Origin: a virus
Strand: one strand, 5' to 3'
Length of the DNA stretch: 59,258 bases
Virus record (IMG/VR): IMGVR_UViG_3300033153_002543
Location: 1 to 59,258 of that record
The translations under genes and the position numbers were made by a program. Positions 14,865 to 20,810 of the stretch are shown here, one piece after another; positions within the stretch are counted from its first letter, which is position 1; each line of letters begins with the position of its first letter. The notes under the pieces were generated by a model that worked only from the letters and a program-made list of their open reading frames with translations, ran no database searches and had not been told where the DNA came from.

Positions 14865-15443
14865 ATGAAAACAGAAATAGTATATATACTAGATCGTTCT
14901 GCTTCAATGTCAAGCAATTGGAACGAATCTATGGGAAGTTTAAAGACTTTCATTACAGAACAACAAAAAAACGATGCACCATGTAAGTTCACTTTAGTCG
15001 GTTTTGACGACCATTATGATATATTTATTGATGCTAAAGATTTACAAGATGTAGATACTGAAAATTTACCCGATTTTAAACCTAGAGGGATGACTGCCTT
15101 ATACGATTCAATAGGTAAGACAGTAACACTAATCAAGGAAAGATTAAAGAATACACCAGTACTAGAACGACCAGATAAAGTATTATTTGTTATTATGACT
15201 GACGGGCATGAGAATTGCTCTCAAGAATATAATAAGTCTATAATTACAGAAATGGTTACTAAACAAGAAAGTAAATATTCTTGGGAGTTCATGTATATCG
15301 GGGCAGGTTTAGATGTTATGGGCGAAGCCTTATCATTAGGTATGAAAGGTGCAAATTCCTTTAGTACATTAGATAAGTCTCAAAGAAGTATAAATGATAT
15401 TACTAACTATGCCTCTAGCACTATAGCATCATATAGAACTTAA
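14865..15443 (+). CDS. von Willebrand factor A domain protein (192 aa)
   Basis: VYILDRSASM (Asp10-x-Ser12-x-Ser14), PRGMTALYDS (Thr77) and VIMTDGHEN (Asp113) make an intact MIDAS metal site. The whole protein is one vWA domain, most like stand-alone TerY/YfbK-type proteins. It lies 1.2 kb upstream of Ro60, which has its own vWA domain. They may act in the same complex, but that is inference. It ends exactly where tRNA-Thr begins. Confidence 0.85.
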   Translation: MKTEIVYILDRSASMSSNWNESMGSLKTFITEQQKNDAPCKFTLVGFDDHYDIFIDAKDLQDVDTENLPDFKPRGMTALYDSIGKTVTLIKERLKNTPVLERPDKVLFVIMTDGHENCSQEYNKSIITEMVTKQESKYSWEFMYIGAGLDVMGEALSLGMKGANSFSTLDKSQRSINDITNYASSTIASYRT

Positions 15444-15518
15444 GCCGGATTAGCTGAGTTGGCTTAGCAGCTGCCTTGTAAGCAGCAGACGGGGGTTCGA
15501 GACCCTCATCCGGCACCA
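15444..15518 (+). tRNA. tRNA-Thr(UGU)
   Basis: Acceptor GCCGGAT/ATCCGGC, anticodon stem GCTGC/GCAGC with loop CTTGTAA (UGU), canonical T arm GGG-TTCGAGA-CCC, CCA encoded. Begins one base after the stop codon of the vWA gene. Confidence 0.93.
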
Positions 15519-15520
15519 CA

Positions 15521-15598
15521 TTTAAGTAGAGTTAAGGAAAACACACTTGAAGCCTTTTGTGTCCTTGTAAAGTTTCAAAGCTAACTTCTCTACTTAAA
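15521..15598 (+). ncRNA. structured RNA, Y-RNA-like candidate (a)
   Basis: The ends pair perfectly over 11 bp (TTTAAGTAGAG with CTCTACTTAAA). The stem continues as TTA/TAA past a bulge, then an inner hairpin of AAGG/CCTT and ACACA/TGTGT with an AAA bulge. This is the general plan of Y RNAs: long end-stem, bulge, variable interior. It sits 1.1 kb upstream of the Ro60 gene. Expression is unproven. Confidence 0.55.
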
Positions 15599-15606
15599 CC
15601 AAATTC

Positions 15607-15675
15607 AGGATTGCATTAAAGAATAAGATTACATCATGCAGAGATAAACACATCTTATTCGATTTCATCAGTCCT
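15607..15675 (+). ncRNA. structured RNA, hairpin candidate (a2)
   Basis: Outer stem AGGATTG/CAGTCCT (7 bp with one G-U) encloses a perfect 9-bp stem GAATAAGAT/ATCTTATTC whose loop starts with TACATCAT. It ends in TTTTT, which also begins the Y RNA stem that follows, so it could be a terminator-like element or part of a longer Y RNA precursor. Confidence 0.45.
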
Positions 15676-15834
15676 TTTTAATAAATACTAAGCATTATAG
15701 TACGAGATTACATCATCTTATAAATGAAAGGTATAGGTTCGAATCCTATGCTCCCGAATATCAGACGGGAGTTAGCTCAATTGGTAGAGCGTTAAAATTC
15801 TCTTATACGTTTTTATCTTAGTATTTATTAAAAA
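15675..15834 (+). ncRNA. yrlA: Y RNA (YrlA type) with permuted tRNA-like domain
   Basis: A perfect 18-bp stem joins 15675-15692 to 15817-15834. Inside it, GTA-GAGA (15708 on) can pair with TCTC...TAC near 15801-15810, giving a bulged helix. The centre is a tRNA fold in permuted order: T arm ATAGG-TTCGAAT-CCTAT (15733-15749), acceptor strand GCTCCCG, a 9-nt loop, acceptor strand CGGGAGT, TA, then D arm GCTC-AATTGGTA-GAGC (15775-15790). The long stem takes the place of the anticodon arm. This is the published design of bacterial YrlA RNAs, partners of Ro60, which is encoded at 16681. Confidence 0.88.
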
Positions 15835-15854
15835 TTAATTAAAGGATATATGTA

Positions 15855-16088
15855 ATGAAATTTGAAATATGGAAGGAAGGTTATTTAGTATCAGGAATGG
15901 AAGGTATTCCAGCTTCTGCTACATTTTTAGGTACGTATTCTGCGGAGAATTTCAGAAATGCTTGTATTATATGGGACTCTATACATAATAGAGATAAAGG
16001 TTATGGTGATTTTAATGCACAAGGATTAAGTGTATGGGGTTGCAGATTATTTGATAATGAAGCAGACGCTAGAGCGAGCTTTGGTTAG
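15855..16088 (+). CDS. hypothetical protein (77 aa)
   Basis: MKFEIWKEGYLVSGMEGIPASATFLGTYSAENF... 77 residues, strand-rich, resembling small phage proteins with a W-x-x-R-L-F-D-x-E segment at the end. It lies between the Y RNA and Ro60. No assigned role. AAAGGATATATGTA precedes the ATG. Confidence 0.6.
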   Translation: MKFEIWKEGYLVSGMEGIPASATFLGTYSAENFRNACIIWDSIHNRDKGYGDFNAQGLSVWGCRLFDNEADARASFG

Positions 16089-16098
16089 GAGTAATAAC

Positions 16099-16131
16099 AT
16101 GAATTATTGGGAAATAGATATTCGATCGTAA
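16099..16131 (+). CDS. 10-aa possible leader peptide
   Basis: AGGAGTAATAAC precedes ATG, and the ORF reads MNYWEIDIRS then stops. It is 18 bp before the next gene. It may be a translated leader or a decayed gene. Weak call. Confidence 0.2.
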   Translation: MNYWEIDIRS

Positions 16132-16149
16132 TTATACGGGAGAATAAAA

Positions 16150-16470
16150 ATGTCAAGAACATATAGAAATAAAGGATCTAGTGGATACTATACAGGTCGT
16201 AGAGAGTTTGATGGCAGAAATAAACACTGGGATACCCTTGGGTATACTTCCCAGCTATTTACTGAAAGCTACGAAGAATATACACTAGAAATACATAGAG
16301 ATGGTGCAAACTGGAATATGTCCACACCTTCGTGGTGGGTTCATGATACGTCAACTATCAAAGAAAGAGGTATGACACGAAAGGTTATACAACAAGTTTA
16401 TAAACTAATAGATTATGAGGATGTAGAGGAATTCCCTTTAGATAAGAAACCTTATGAATACTATTGGTAA
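16150..16470 (+). CDS. hypothetical basic protein (106 aa)
   Basis: MSRTYRNKGSSGYYTGRREFD starts an Arg/Tyr/Trp-rich protein with many aromatic residues throughout. This composition fits RNA binding, but no known domain is recognised. It is the nearest gene upstream of Ro60. Confidence 0.55.
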   Translation: MSRTYRNKGSSGYYTGRREFDGRNKHWDTLGYTSQLFTESYEEYTLEIHRDGANWNMSTPSWWVHDTSTIKERGMTRKVIQQVYKLIDYEDVEEFPLDKKPYEYYW

Positions 16471-16680
16471 CAAGTTTAAGTGTACTACAGTCTATTGATT
16501 ACATCATACTTTAAGCAGGTACTGACTTCGGTCTAAATTGCTTACCAAGAAGTCGGCGGACATTAATCGCATCAATAACGATTTCGTCACTTATTTAATT
16601 TTTTCGCATTACAGTATAAGATTACATCTACTTGAAATAGAACCAAAAATATCTTAGACGCTTTTATCGGAGAACCTATT
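16471..16680 (+). ncRNA. putative structured leader or small RNA before Ro60
   Basis: 210 bases without an ORF. GATTACATCAT at 16497 and GATTACATCTA at 16620 repeat the motif found in the Y RNA region (15627 and 15706). Short complements (TGAC-TTCG-GTC, ACGA/TCGT, GACTTC/GAAGTC) suggest folding. It may be a further Y RNA or a regulatory 5' leader of the Ro60 gene. No complete fold was established. Confidence 0.4.
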
Positions 16681-18153
16681 ATGGGAAAGTTTAACAAAAC
16701 AGCCACACTAAATAAAACAAATACAACTAATGTTGCAGGTGGCGCAGCATATGAAATTAATGATGGTAGAAAAGAATTAGCTGGTGTAGTATTAAATTCT
16801 ATGCTAAAGAATGATTCATTCTACGAGTCAGAAGAAGATAGAATTAATAAAATCTTTGCCCTTGCAAAAATGAACCCAGAGTTCGCAGCTAAGGCAATGA
16901 TATACGCTAGACAAGAGGGGAACTTACGCTCTGTTTCTCATGTATTAGCTAACGCAGTAGTAGAAGCTGCATCAGGAACTGACTACCTTCGTAGTGCTAT
17001 CACTAAAACAGTGGTACGCCCTGATGATATGATTGAAATGGCAGCTTTATGGTTTAGTAATCACAAAGGTAAAATGTTACCTAACTCTATGCGTAGAGCA
17101 TTTAAAGATGTATTAGAGTCTAATAAATGGAATGACTTCCAGTTAAAGCGTTACTCAAAAACACGCTCTAGCCTTAAGTTAAAAGATATAATTAAGATCG
17201 TTCACCCTAAGGGTCGTAACGATGTGTTTAAAGCAATCATTGAAGATTCTTTAGAAGCACCTCAAAGTTTAGAAACTAAATTAGCTACAGGTACTAAAGC
17301 ATCAGTAGCATTTGAAGAATTATTAAGTACGGGTAAGTTAGGCTACATGGCAGCTATGAAGAATATTCGTAATGCTTTGAATACTGGACTATCCGATGAT
17401 GCTTTAGATATGTGGTGTGAATTAGTCTCTAATAGAGAAAAAGTACTAAAGTCAAGAATGTTACCATTCAGATTTTATGACGCTTGGTACGCTATTAAAG
17501 ACTCTAAAGTGGATCACTTTAAATTACAAAAGATTAAAAAAGCTATCAATGCAGCTATGATTCATAGTGCACATAATTTAGACCTCGCTAAGGCAGGTGA
17601 GAAGGTAGCATTAATTGTTGACCAATCTGGTAGCATGGGAGGGTGGACAGATAATAATGATACACCTTGGAAACATGCATTAACTTTAGCTGCTGTAATG
17701 TATCACGCATTTGGAAAAGACAACGTAGTTGTTTATTTCTTTGATAGTACAGCTAAGAAAGTAGATTTTGGTAACAAAGAACCTCTAGACATTCTAGATA
17801 CATATATGCCTCAAGGTGGTGCTACATATTTCCATACACCAATGCAGTTACTAACTGAAACTTCTACTAAGGTAGATAAAGTAGTTATGTTATCTGATAT
17901 GCAATTATATGGTGGATGGATGAATAAGGCAGAAACTTTTGATAAGTACTGGATGGAATATAAAACTAAAGTAGCTCCAAATGTCAAGATGTTATTCTGG
18001 AACCTAGAAGGATATGCAGGTGGAACACCATTAGAACTTAAAGATAATATCTTATTTGCAAATGGATTTTCAGATAAGTTATTAGCTATCATTCCTAGAA
18101 TGTGGTCAAATAAAGATGCGCTTGTGGACGAAATTGAAGCAATTAAATTATAA
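16681..18153 (+). CDS. rsr: Ro60/Rsr TROVE-domain RNA-binding protein
   Basis: The 490-residue protein has the TROVE module (about residues 20-290, with LRSVSHVLANAV near 82 and LPNSMRRAFKDVL near 133) followed by a vWA domain. Its MIDAS is intact: VDQSGSMGG (Asp314, Ser316, Ser318), GGATYF (Thr382) and LSD (Asp406). Full length and intact motifs match bacterial Ro60 orthologues. Those form a ring that holds single-stranded ends of defective RNAs and, through Y RNA, docks with the exonuclease PNPase. TCGGAGAACCTATT precedes the ATG. Flanking Y RNA and tRNA genes indicate a linked RNA-handling unit. No phage PNPase is seen, so a host enzyme would be the partner (inference). Confidence 0.95.
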   Translation: MGKFNKTATLNKTNTTNVAGGAAYEINDGRKELAGVVLNSMLKNDSFYESEEDRINKIFALAKMNPEFAAKAMIYARQEGNLRSVSHVLANAVVEAASGTDYLRSAITKTVVRPDDMIEMAALWFSNHKGKMLPNSMRRAFKDVLESNKWNDFQLKRYSKTRSSLKLKDIIKIVHPKGRNDVFKAIIEDSLEAPQSLETKLATGTKASVAFEELLSTGKLGYMAAMKNIRNALNTGLSDDALDMWCELVSNREKVLKSRMLPFRFYDAWYAIKDSKVDHFKLQKIKKAINAAMIHSAHNLDLAKAGEKVALIVDQSGSMGGWTDNNDTPWKHALTLAAVMYHAFGKDNVVVYFFDSTAKKVDFGNKEPLDILDTYMPQGGATYFHTPMQLLTETSTKVDKVVMLSDMQLYGGWMNKAETFDKYWMEYKTKVAPNVKMLFWNLEGYAGGTPLELKDNILFANGFSDKLLAIIPRMWSNKDALVDEIEAIKL

Positions 18154-18156
18154 TTG

Positions 18157-18185
18157 TTGACTTGTTTCCCGTTTCTTGATATAAT
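18157..18185 (+). promoter_or_regulatory. sigma70-type promoter
   Basis: TTGACT at 18157-18162 and TATAAT at 18180-18185, 17-bp spacer, directly after the Ro60 stop codon. Confidence 0.9.
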
Positions 18186-18217
18186 ATATTTTAAGAAATC
18201 GGGGAAAGATAATTATT

Positions 18218-18412
18218 ATGAGTTGTTTATATAGTGATAATGAGGGTGTTTGTTATTTTTATGATAAGGATGAATATGGACTTATCAAGAATGTGATTGA
18301 CACTGATTATGGTTTTGTAGAAGCAGGTATCTGTGTAGTTGATGAAGATCCAGACCCTATGCTTACTTGTAGTTCTTATGAACCAGTAGATCCAAGTGAA
18401 GACGAAGAATAA
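18218..18412 (+). CDS. hypothetical acidic protein (64 aa)
   Basis: MSCLYSDNEGVCYFYDKDEYG... a very acidic protein with five cysteines, ending DPSEDEE. CGGGGAAAG precedes the ATG. tRNA-Leu begins 2 bp after its stop. Function unknown. Confidence 0.65.
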   Translation: MSCLYSDNEGVCYFYDKDEYGLIKNVIDTDYGFVEAGICVVDEDPDPMLTCSSYEPVDPSEDEE

Positions 18413-18413
18413 T

Positions 18414-18498
18414 GGGGTTGTGGTGAAATAGGCAAACACACCTGACTTAAAATCAGACGGGGAAACCCTTGCGGGTTCGATTCCCGCCTTCCCTACCA
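18414..18498 (+). tRNA. tRNA-Leu(UAA)
   Basis: Type II tRNA with loop CTTAAAA (UAA), variable arm CGGGGAAACCCTTG, T arm GCGGG-TTCGATT-CCCGC and encoded CCA. The acceptor (GGGGTTG with CTTCCCT) has a G-U and two T-T mismatches, weaker than usual. Confidence 0.85.
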
Positions 18499-18524
18499 AA
18501 CAATTAAATTAAAGAGAGATTAAA

Positions 18525-18734
18525 ATGCCAAAGATGCGTAAACGTACTAAGAAAGGTCAAGTAGTAAAGAAAGAAAATGTTAAGCGTAAGTTCCGTATCG
18601 GTACACGTAAGAGTGGTTTAGCAGCTGAACAGATGTCTACAACTGATTTAATTGCGGTTTTGGCAAATGAAAGTAAGACTAAATACCATAAAAATGCGGC
18701 AATCGTATTACGAACTCGACCTATCAGCATTTAA
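18525..18734 (+). CDS. small basic protein (69 aa)
   Basis: MPKMRKRTKKGQVVKKENVK is extremely basic. The remainder has a helix-rich STTDLIAVLANESKTKYHKN. It may bind RNA or DNA. AGAGAGAT precedes the ATG. No family recognised. Confidence 0.6.
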   Translation: MPKMRKRTKKGQVVKKENVKRKFRIGTRKSGLAAEQMSTTDLIAVLANESKTKYHKNAAIVLRTRPISI

Positions 18735-18744
18735 AAAATAAATG

Positions 18745-18773
18745 TTGACAATTTGAATAAACATTGATATAAT
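18745..18773 (+). promoter_or_regulatory. sigma70-type promoter for a non-coding RNA
   Basis: TTGACA at 18745-18750 and TATAAT at 18768-18773, 17-bp spacer. No coding gene follows for 1.7 kb, so it must drive the structured RNAs and tRNAs downstream. Confidence 0.9.
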
Positions 18774-18803
18774 ATCATTTCAAATTGAGAAATAAAAGAA
18801 TTT

Positions 18804-18901
18804 GAGAAATAACTAAATATATGGATTGCAGTTAACCCTTATCAGGCTGTAAAGGGTCGAGATACCTAGGATACCAAATCTCGTTTATTTAGTAGTTTCT
18901 C
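18804..18901 (+). ncRNA. structured RNA, second Y-RNA-like candidate (c)
   Basis: The first RNA after the promoter at 18745. The ends pair over 16 bp with one mismatch (GAGAAATAACTAAATA with TATTTAGTAGTTTCTC). Two inner hairpins follow, ACCCTT/AAGGGT and CGAGAT/ATCTCG. Long end-stem and separate inner arms resemble Y RNAs. No clear tRNA-like domain is seen. It lies 0.65 kb downstream of Ro60. Confidence 0.6.
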
Positions 18902-19414
18902 TAAAAGAGGCAAGAATCTTTGTATGAAGATTCAGTAGGTCAGCGGAGAGTGGGGCTGGGCGTACAAATGTATTAAAAAATGTTATCTCATTCAGGCGAA
19001 AATGGTTCGACTAGACAAATTAGTAAACTGAATTGTAAACCAAATAACAAGTTGAAGTTAGCACATAAGCCGAGCTAGTCCTTAAGTTAAAGCAACTTTC
19101 AACCACTGTTCCTAAAACATCCTCGGATAGGGGTGACAACAATATCCTAATGTAGTAGGAGTGTCGACGCAAATACTAATAAACTTGAGATAATATTTTT
19201 TAATACATTGTAATTCGTATAGAGGATAAAATACTAAACTGTATATGAAGTTAGTAAACGAAAGGTTTCTACCTGAACCGGTAAGTTTGTTTTAGTATAC
19301 TAAACTGAAAGTCGGACGTAGAGAATCATCAGGTATTGATGAATATAATACCCGTTTAATGTTACGCTTTGCAAGGTGTGGTTAAATGTACTTATCAATG
19401 TATTTCCAAATTAA
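18902..19414 (+). ncRNA. structured non-coding region after Y-like RNA (c)
   Basis: About 500 bases with no ORF. Visible pairings include GAATCTT/AAGATTC (18915 on), ATTCAG/CTGAAT, GACTAG with CTAGTC about 70 nt apart, AAGTT/AACTT, ATACTAAA/TTTAGTAT (19231-19238 with 19291-19298) and CATCA/TGATG. It continues the transcript from 18745 into tRNA-Tyr. It may hold one or more further Y-like RNAs. No known RNA family could be assigned. Confidence 0.4.
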
Positions 19415-19499
19415 GGTTGTGTAGTTATCTATGGATGATTCGCAGATTGTAATCCTGTTCCGAAAGGCAGCGTAGGTTCGATTCCTACCACAACCACCA
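19415..19499 (+). tRNA. tRNA-Tyr(GUA)
   Basis: Acceptor GGTTGTG/CACAACC, anticodon loop TTGTAAT (GUA), long variable arm as expected for Tyr, T arm GTAGG-TTCGATT-CCTAC, encoded CCA. The pair closing the anticodon loop is A-C. Confidence 0.88.
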
Positions 19500-19589
19500 A
19501 GTTCTCCTTTAGTTAGGAAAAACGTAAATACTACCTCCGTAATATTTACAGGGTGCTTTCCCACTACTCCACCTTAACAGAGTTTGGGG

Positions 19590-19787
19590 CTTTTAAATAT
19601 AAGTATAAGAGACGATTCTTTTTTCAAGAAGGATATATTAATAGCAAGTATATAAACGACTCTAGAGGAAGTTTAGTGAGCTTATATTATACATATAAAT
19701 AGCGCAAATTAAAGTATAGTAACCCGTGTTCGGATGTGGGTGATGATTGGGTGTGAATCCCGTTAATTTTATGCTTATATTTAAAAG
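19590..19787 (+). ncRNA. structured RNA with 14-bp end-stem (d)
   Basis: CTTTTAAATATAAG at 19590-19603 is the exact reverse complement of 19774-19787. The 170-nt interior includes a tRNA-like arm set: AAATTAA/TTAATTT, ACCCGTG/TGTGGGT and GGG-TGTGAAT-CCC. A further member of the long-stem RNA set around Ro60 is likely. Confidence 0.5.
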
Positions 19788-19873
19788 TAAAGTAGTATCA
19801 TTGCCCGGTGCCGTACACATCTAATGAAATCGAAGTGGTATTATGAAGCAGATACTGACTACTTTATTTTTAG

Positions 19874-19976
19874 CTTTTAATTATATATTTAGTATCCTTG
19901 TATGCGCGCGCATTATGGAACATCGAAGTGAAAGAAACATGGGATTGCATCTTTTGACTAAGTATATAATTAAAAG
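19874..19976 (+). ncRNA. structured RNA with 20-bp end-stem (e)
   Basis: A 20-nt strand at 19874-19893 pairs with 19957-19976 throughout, with one G-U. The 63-nt interior has the 12-nt palindrome ATGCGCGCGCAT and ATCC/GGAT complements. It ends just 6 bp before tRNA-Gly, so processing together with that tRNA is possible. Y-RNA-like in outline. Confidence 0.55.
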
Positions 19977-19982
19977 TTTTAA

Positions 19983-20056
19983 GCGGGTAAGCTGAAAGGA
20001 CAGACCACAGGCTTCCAACCTGTTGTGCGGGATTTCGAGCATCCCTATCCGCTCCA
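19983..20056 (+). tRNA. tRNA-Gly(UCC)
   Basis: Acceptor GCGGGTA/TATCCGC, anticodon stem ACAGG/CCTGT with loop CTTCCAA (UCC), T arm GGGAT-TTCGAGC-ATCCC, encoded CCA. Confidence 0.9.
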
Positions 20057-20062
20057 ATTTAT

Positions 20063-20137
20063 ATAAGTCTCGACTAGTACGAAGTCACTTCCCAATAGGG
20101 ATAGAAACGGTGTGTGGAAATCCACCGACTTATGCCA
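20063..20137 (+). ncRNA. CCA-ended tRNA-like element 1
   Basis: A perfect 7-bp acceptor (ATAAGTC/GACTTAT), discriminator G and CCA, and a D-like arm GACT/AGTC are present. The middle arm closes as TCCC-AATA-GGGA with only a tetraloop, so no anticodon loop is evident. The T-like arm lacks TTCGA. It is tRNA-sized at 75 nt. Either a decayed tRNA or a tRNA mimic. Confidence 0.5.
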
Positions 20138-20143
20138 ATTTAT

Positions 20144-20215
20144 TGTCGTGTTTAGCCCACTTCGCGAATGGGTCAATAGTATAAAATGCAGGTGAGACGC
20201 CTGCCACGACAGCCA
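20144..20215 (+). ncRNA. CCA-ended tRNA-like element 2
   Basis: Acceptor TGTCGTG/CACGACA, discriminator G, encoded CCA, T-like arm GCAGG-TGAGACG-CCTGC. The only other arm is GCCCA/TGGGT with a 9-nt loop CTTCGCGAA, and no D arm is seen. The T loop keeps T54 and A58 but lacks the usual T55-C56. Confidence 0.5.
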
Positions 20216-20221
20216 ATTTAT

Positions 20222-20292
20222 GATTATAATGTGAGTTACTTATAGTAGCGAGATAGACGGGTAATCTGGTTCGATTCCAGTTATAATCACCA
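20222..20292 (+). tRNA. tRNA-like element 3, possibly Ile(UAU)
   Basis: Acceptor GATTATA/TATAATC, A discriminator, encoded CCA and a canonical T loop TTCGATT. A GTTA/TAGC arm with loop CTTATAG would give anticodon UAU, but no D arm is visible and the variable region is long. Isotype is tentative. Confidence 0.45.
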
Positions 20293-20298
20293 AACAAT

Positions 20299-20374
20299 GG
20301 TTAGTAAGCTTAGATGGTCGAAGCGTCTGCCTCTAAAACAGAATAGCTGGGCTCGTTTCCCAGACTAACCACCA
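20299..20374 (+). tRNA. tRNA with CUA anticodon (amber-suppressor type)
   Basis: Acceptor GGTTAGT/ACTAACC with A73 and CCA. D arm GCTT-AGATGGTCG-AAGC has the GG pair. Anticodon arm TCTGC-CTCTAAA-ACAGA gives CUA, which reads UAG. T arm CTGGG-CTCGTTT-CCCAG, where position 58 is T rather than A. The C31-A39 mismatch is also in the phage tRNA-Trp at 24626. All arms have normal lengths, so a functional suppressor is plausible. The amino acid it carries cannot be read from the sequence. Confidence 0.75.
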
Positions 20375-20398
20375 TCACCATATTTAAGGAGAAACAAA

Positions 20399-20491
20399 AT
20401 GAAGAGTACTGAAACAATATAGACTCATGATCCACCTTGGGATATTGTATTAACTATAACAATTAAATCAATATACTACAAGGAGAATTAA
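20399..20491 (+). CDS. 30-codon ORF with in-frame amber codon
   Basis: AAGGAGAAACAAA precedes ATG at 20399. The reading frame MKSTETI meets TAG at 20420-20422, then stays open for 22 more codons (THDPPWDIVL...) to TAA at 20489-20491, just before the next gene. It starts 25 bp after the CUA tRNA. If UAG is read through, a 30-residue peptide results. Otherwise it is a 7-residue leader. It may report suppression level; coincidence is possible. Confidence 0.35.
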
Positions 20492-20492
20492 A

Positions 20493-20810
20493 ATGAAAAC
20501 AGAACAAGAAAAGAAGTTGTACAGAGATATTAAAGGTGCATGGGCACGCTCAGTAAACAACAAAGATAACATGCCATATAAAGATACATATGGTACAAAA
20601 TATGATGGAAAGCTAAATGCTTCGCATTTTCTAGTATATAATATTATTAGAGGCTTTCCAACATCACGCGGGTTTGAACCGTTAGGAATAGGATATGAAG
20701 AAGCTTGCAAAAAATTAGACTTTTGCTTAAAATTCGGTAGAGAAGAAAAGCTTTTATTTCCATTTGATAATTTAGTGACCGGAAACATGTTAAAGGAGTT
20801 AATAAAATGA
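20493..20810 (+). CDS. hypothetical protein (105 aa)
   Basis: MKTEQEKKLYRDIKGAWARSV... with HFLVYNIIRGFP and GYEEACKKLDF segments; helical and basic. AAGGAGAATTAAA precedes the ATG. Coupled by a 4-bp overlap to the PTH2-like gene. No family recognised. Confidence 0.65.
   Translation: MKTEQEKKLYRDIKGAWARSVNNKDNMPYKDTYGTKYDGKLNASHFLVYNIIRGFPTSRGFEPLGIGYEEACKKLDFCLKFGREEKLLFPFDNLVTGNMLKELIK

Larger units (their letters stand above)
19500..19982. other. non-coding RNA-rich spacer, Tyr to Gly
   Basis: No ORF with good start signals is visible over 480 bases. The region contains two long inverted repeats listed separately (19590-19787 and 19874-19976) and the element at 19711-19768: an AAATTAA/TTAATTT stem, a hairpin, and a T-like arm GGG-TGTGAAT-CCC, without a D arm or CCA. 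Confidence 0.5.

Noticed and set aside
15733-15790. A circularly permuted tRNA gene
   Set aside because: T arm, acceptor and D arm are in permuted order, but there is no anticodon arm; the long 18-bp stem takes its place. With Ro60 next door, a YrlA-type Y RNA explains it better.
18227-18499. Minus-strand ORF of 90 aa
   Set aside because: It covers tRNA-Leu and the gene at 18218 on the other strand. Sequences such as GKAGIEPARV are the usual translation of an antisense tRNA.
18960-19090. Group I intron
   Set aside because: Only segments resembling the R and S boxes (GACTAG, CTAGTC) were found. No convincing P/Q elements, P3-P8 core or exon flanks could be placed.
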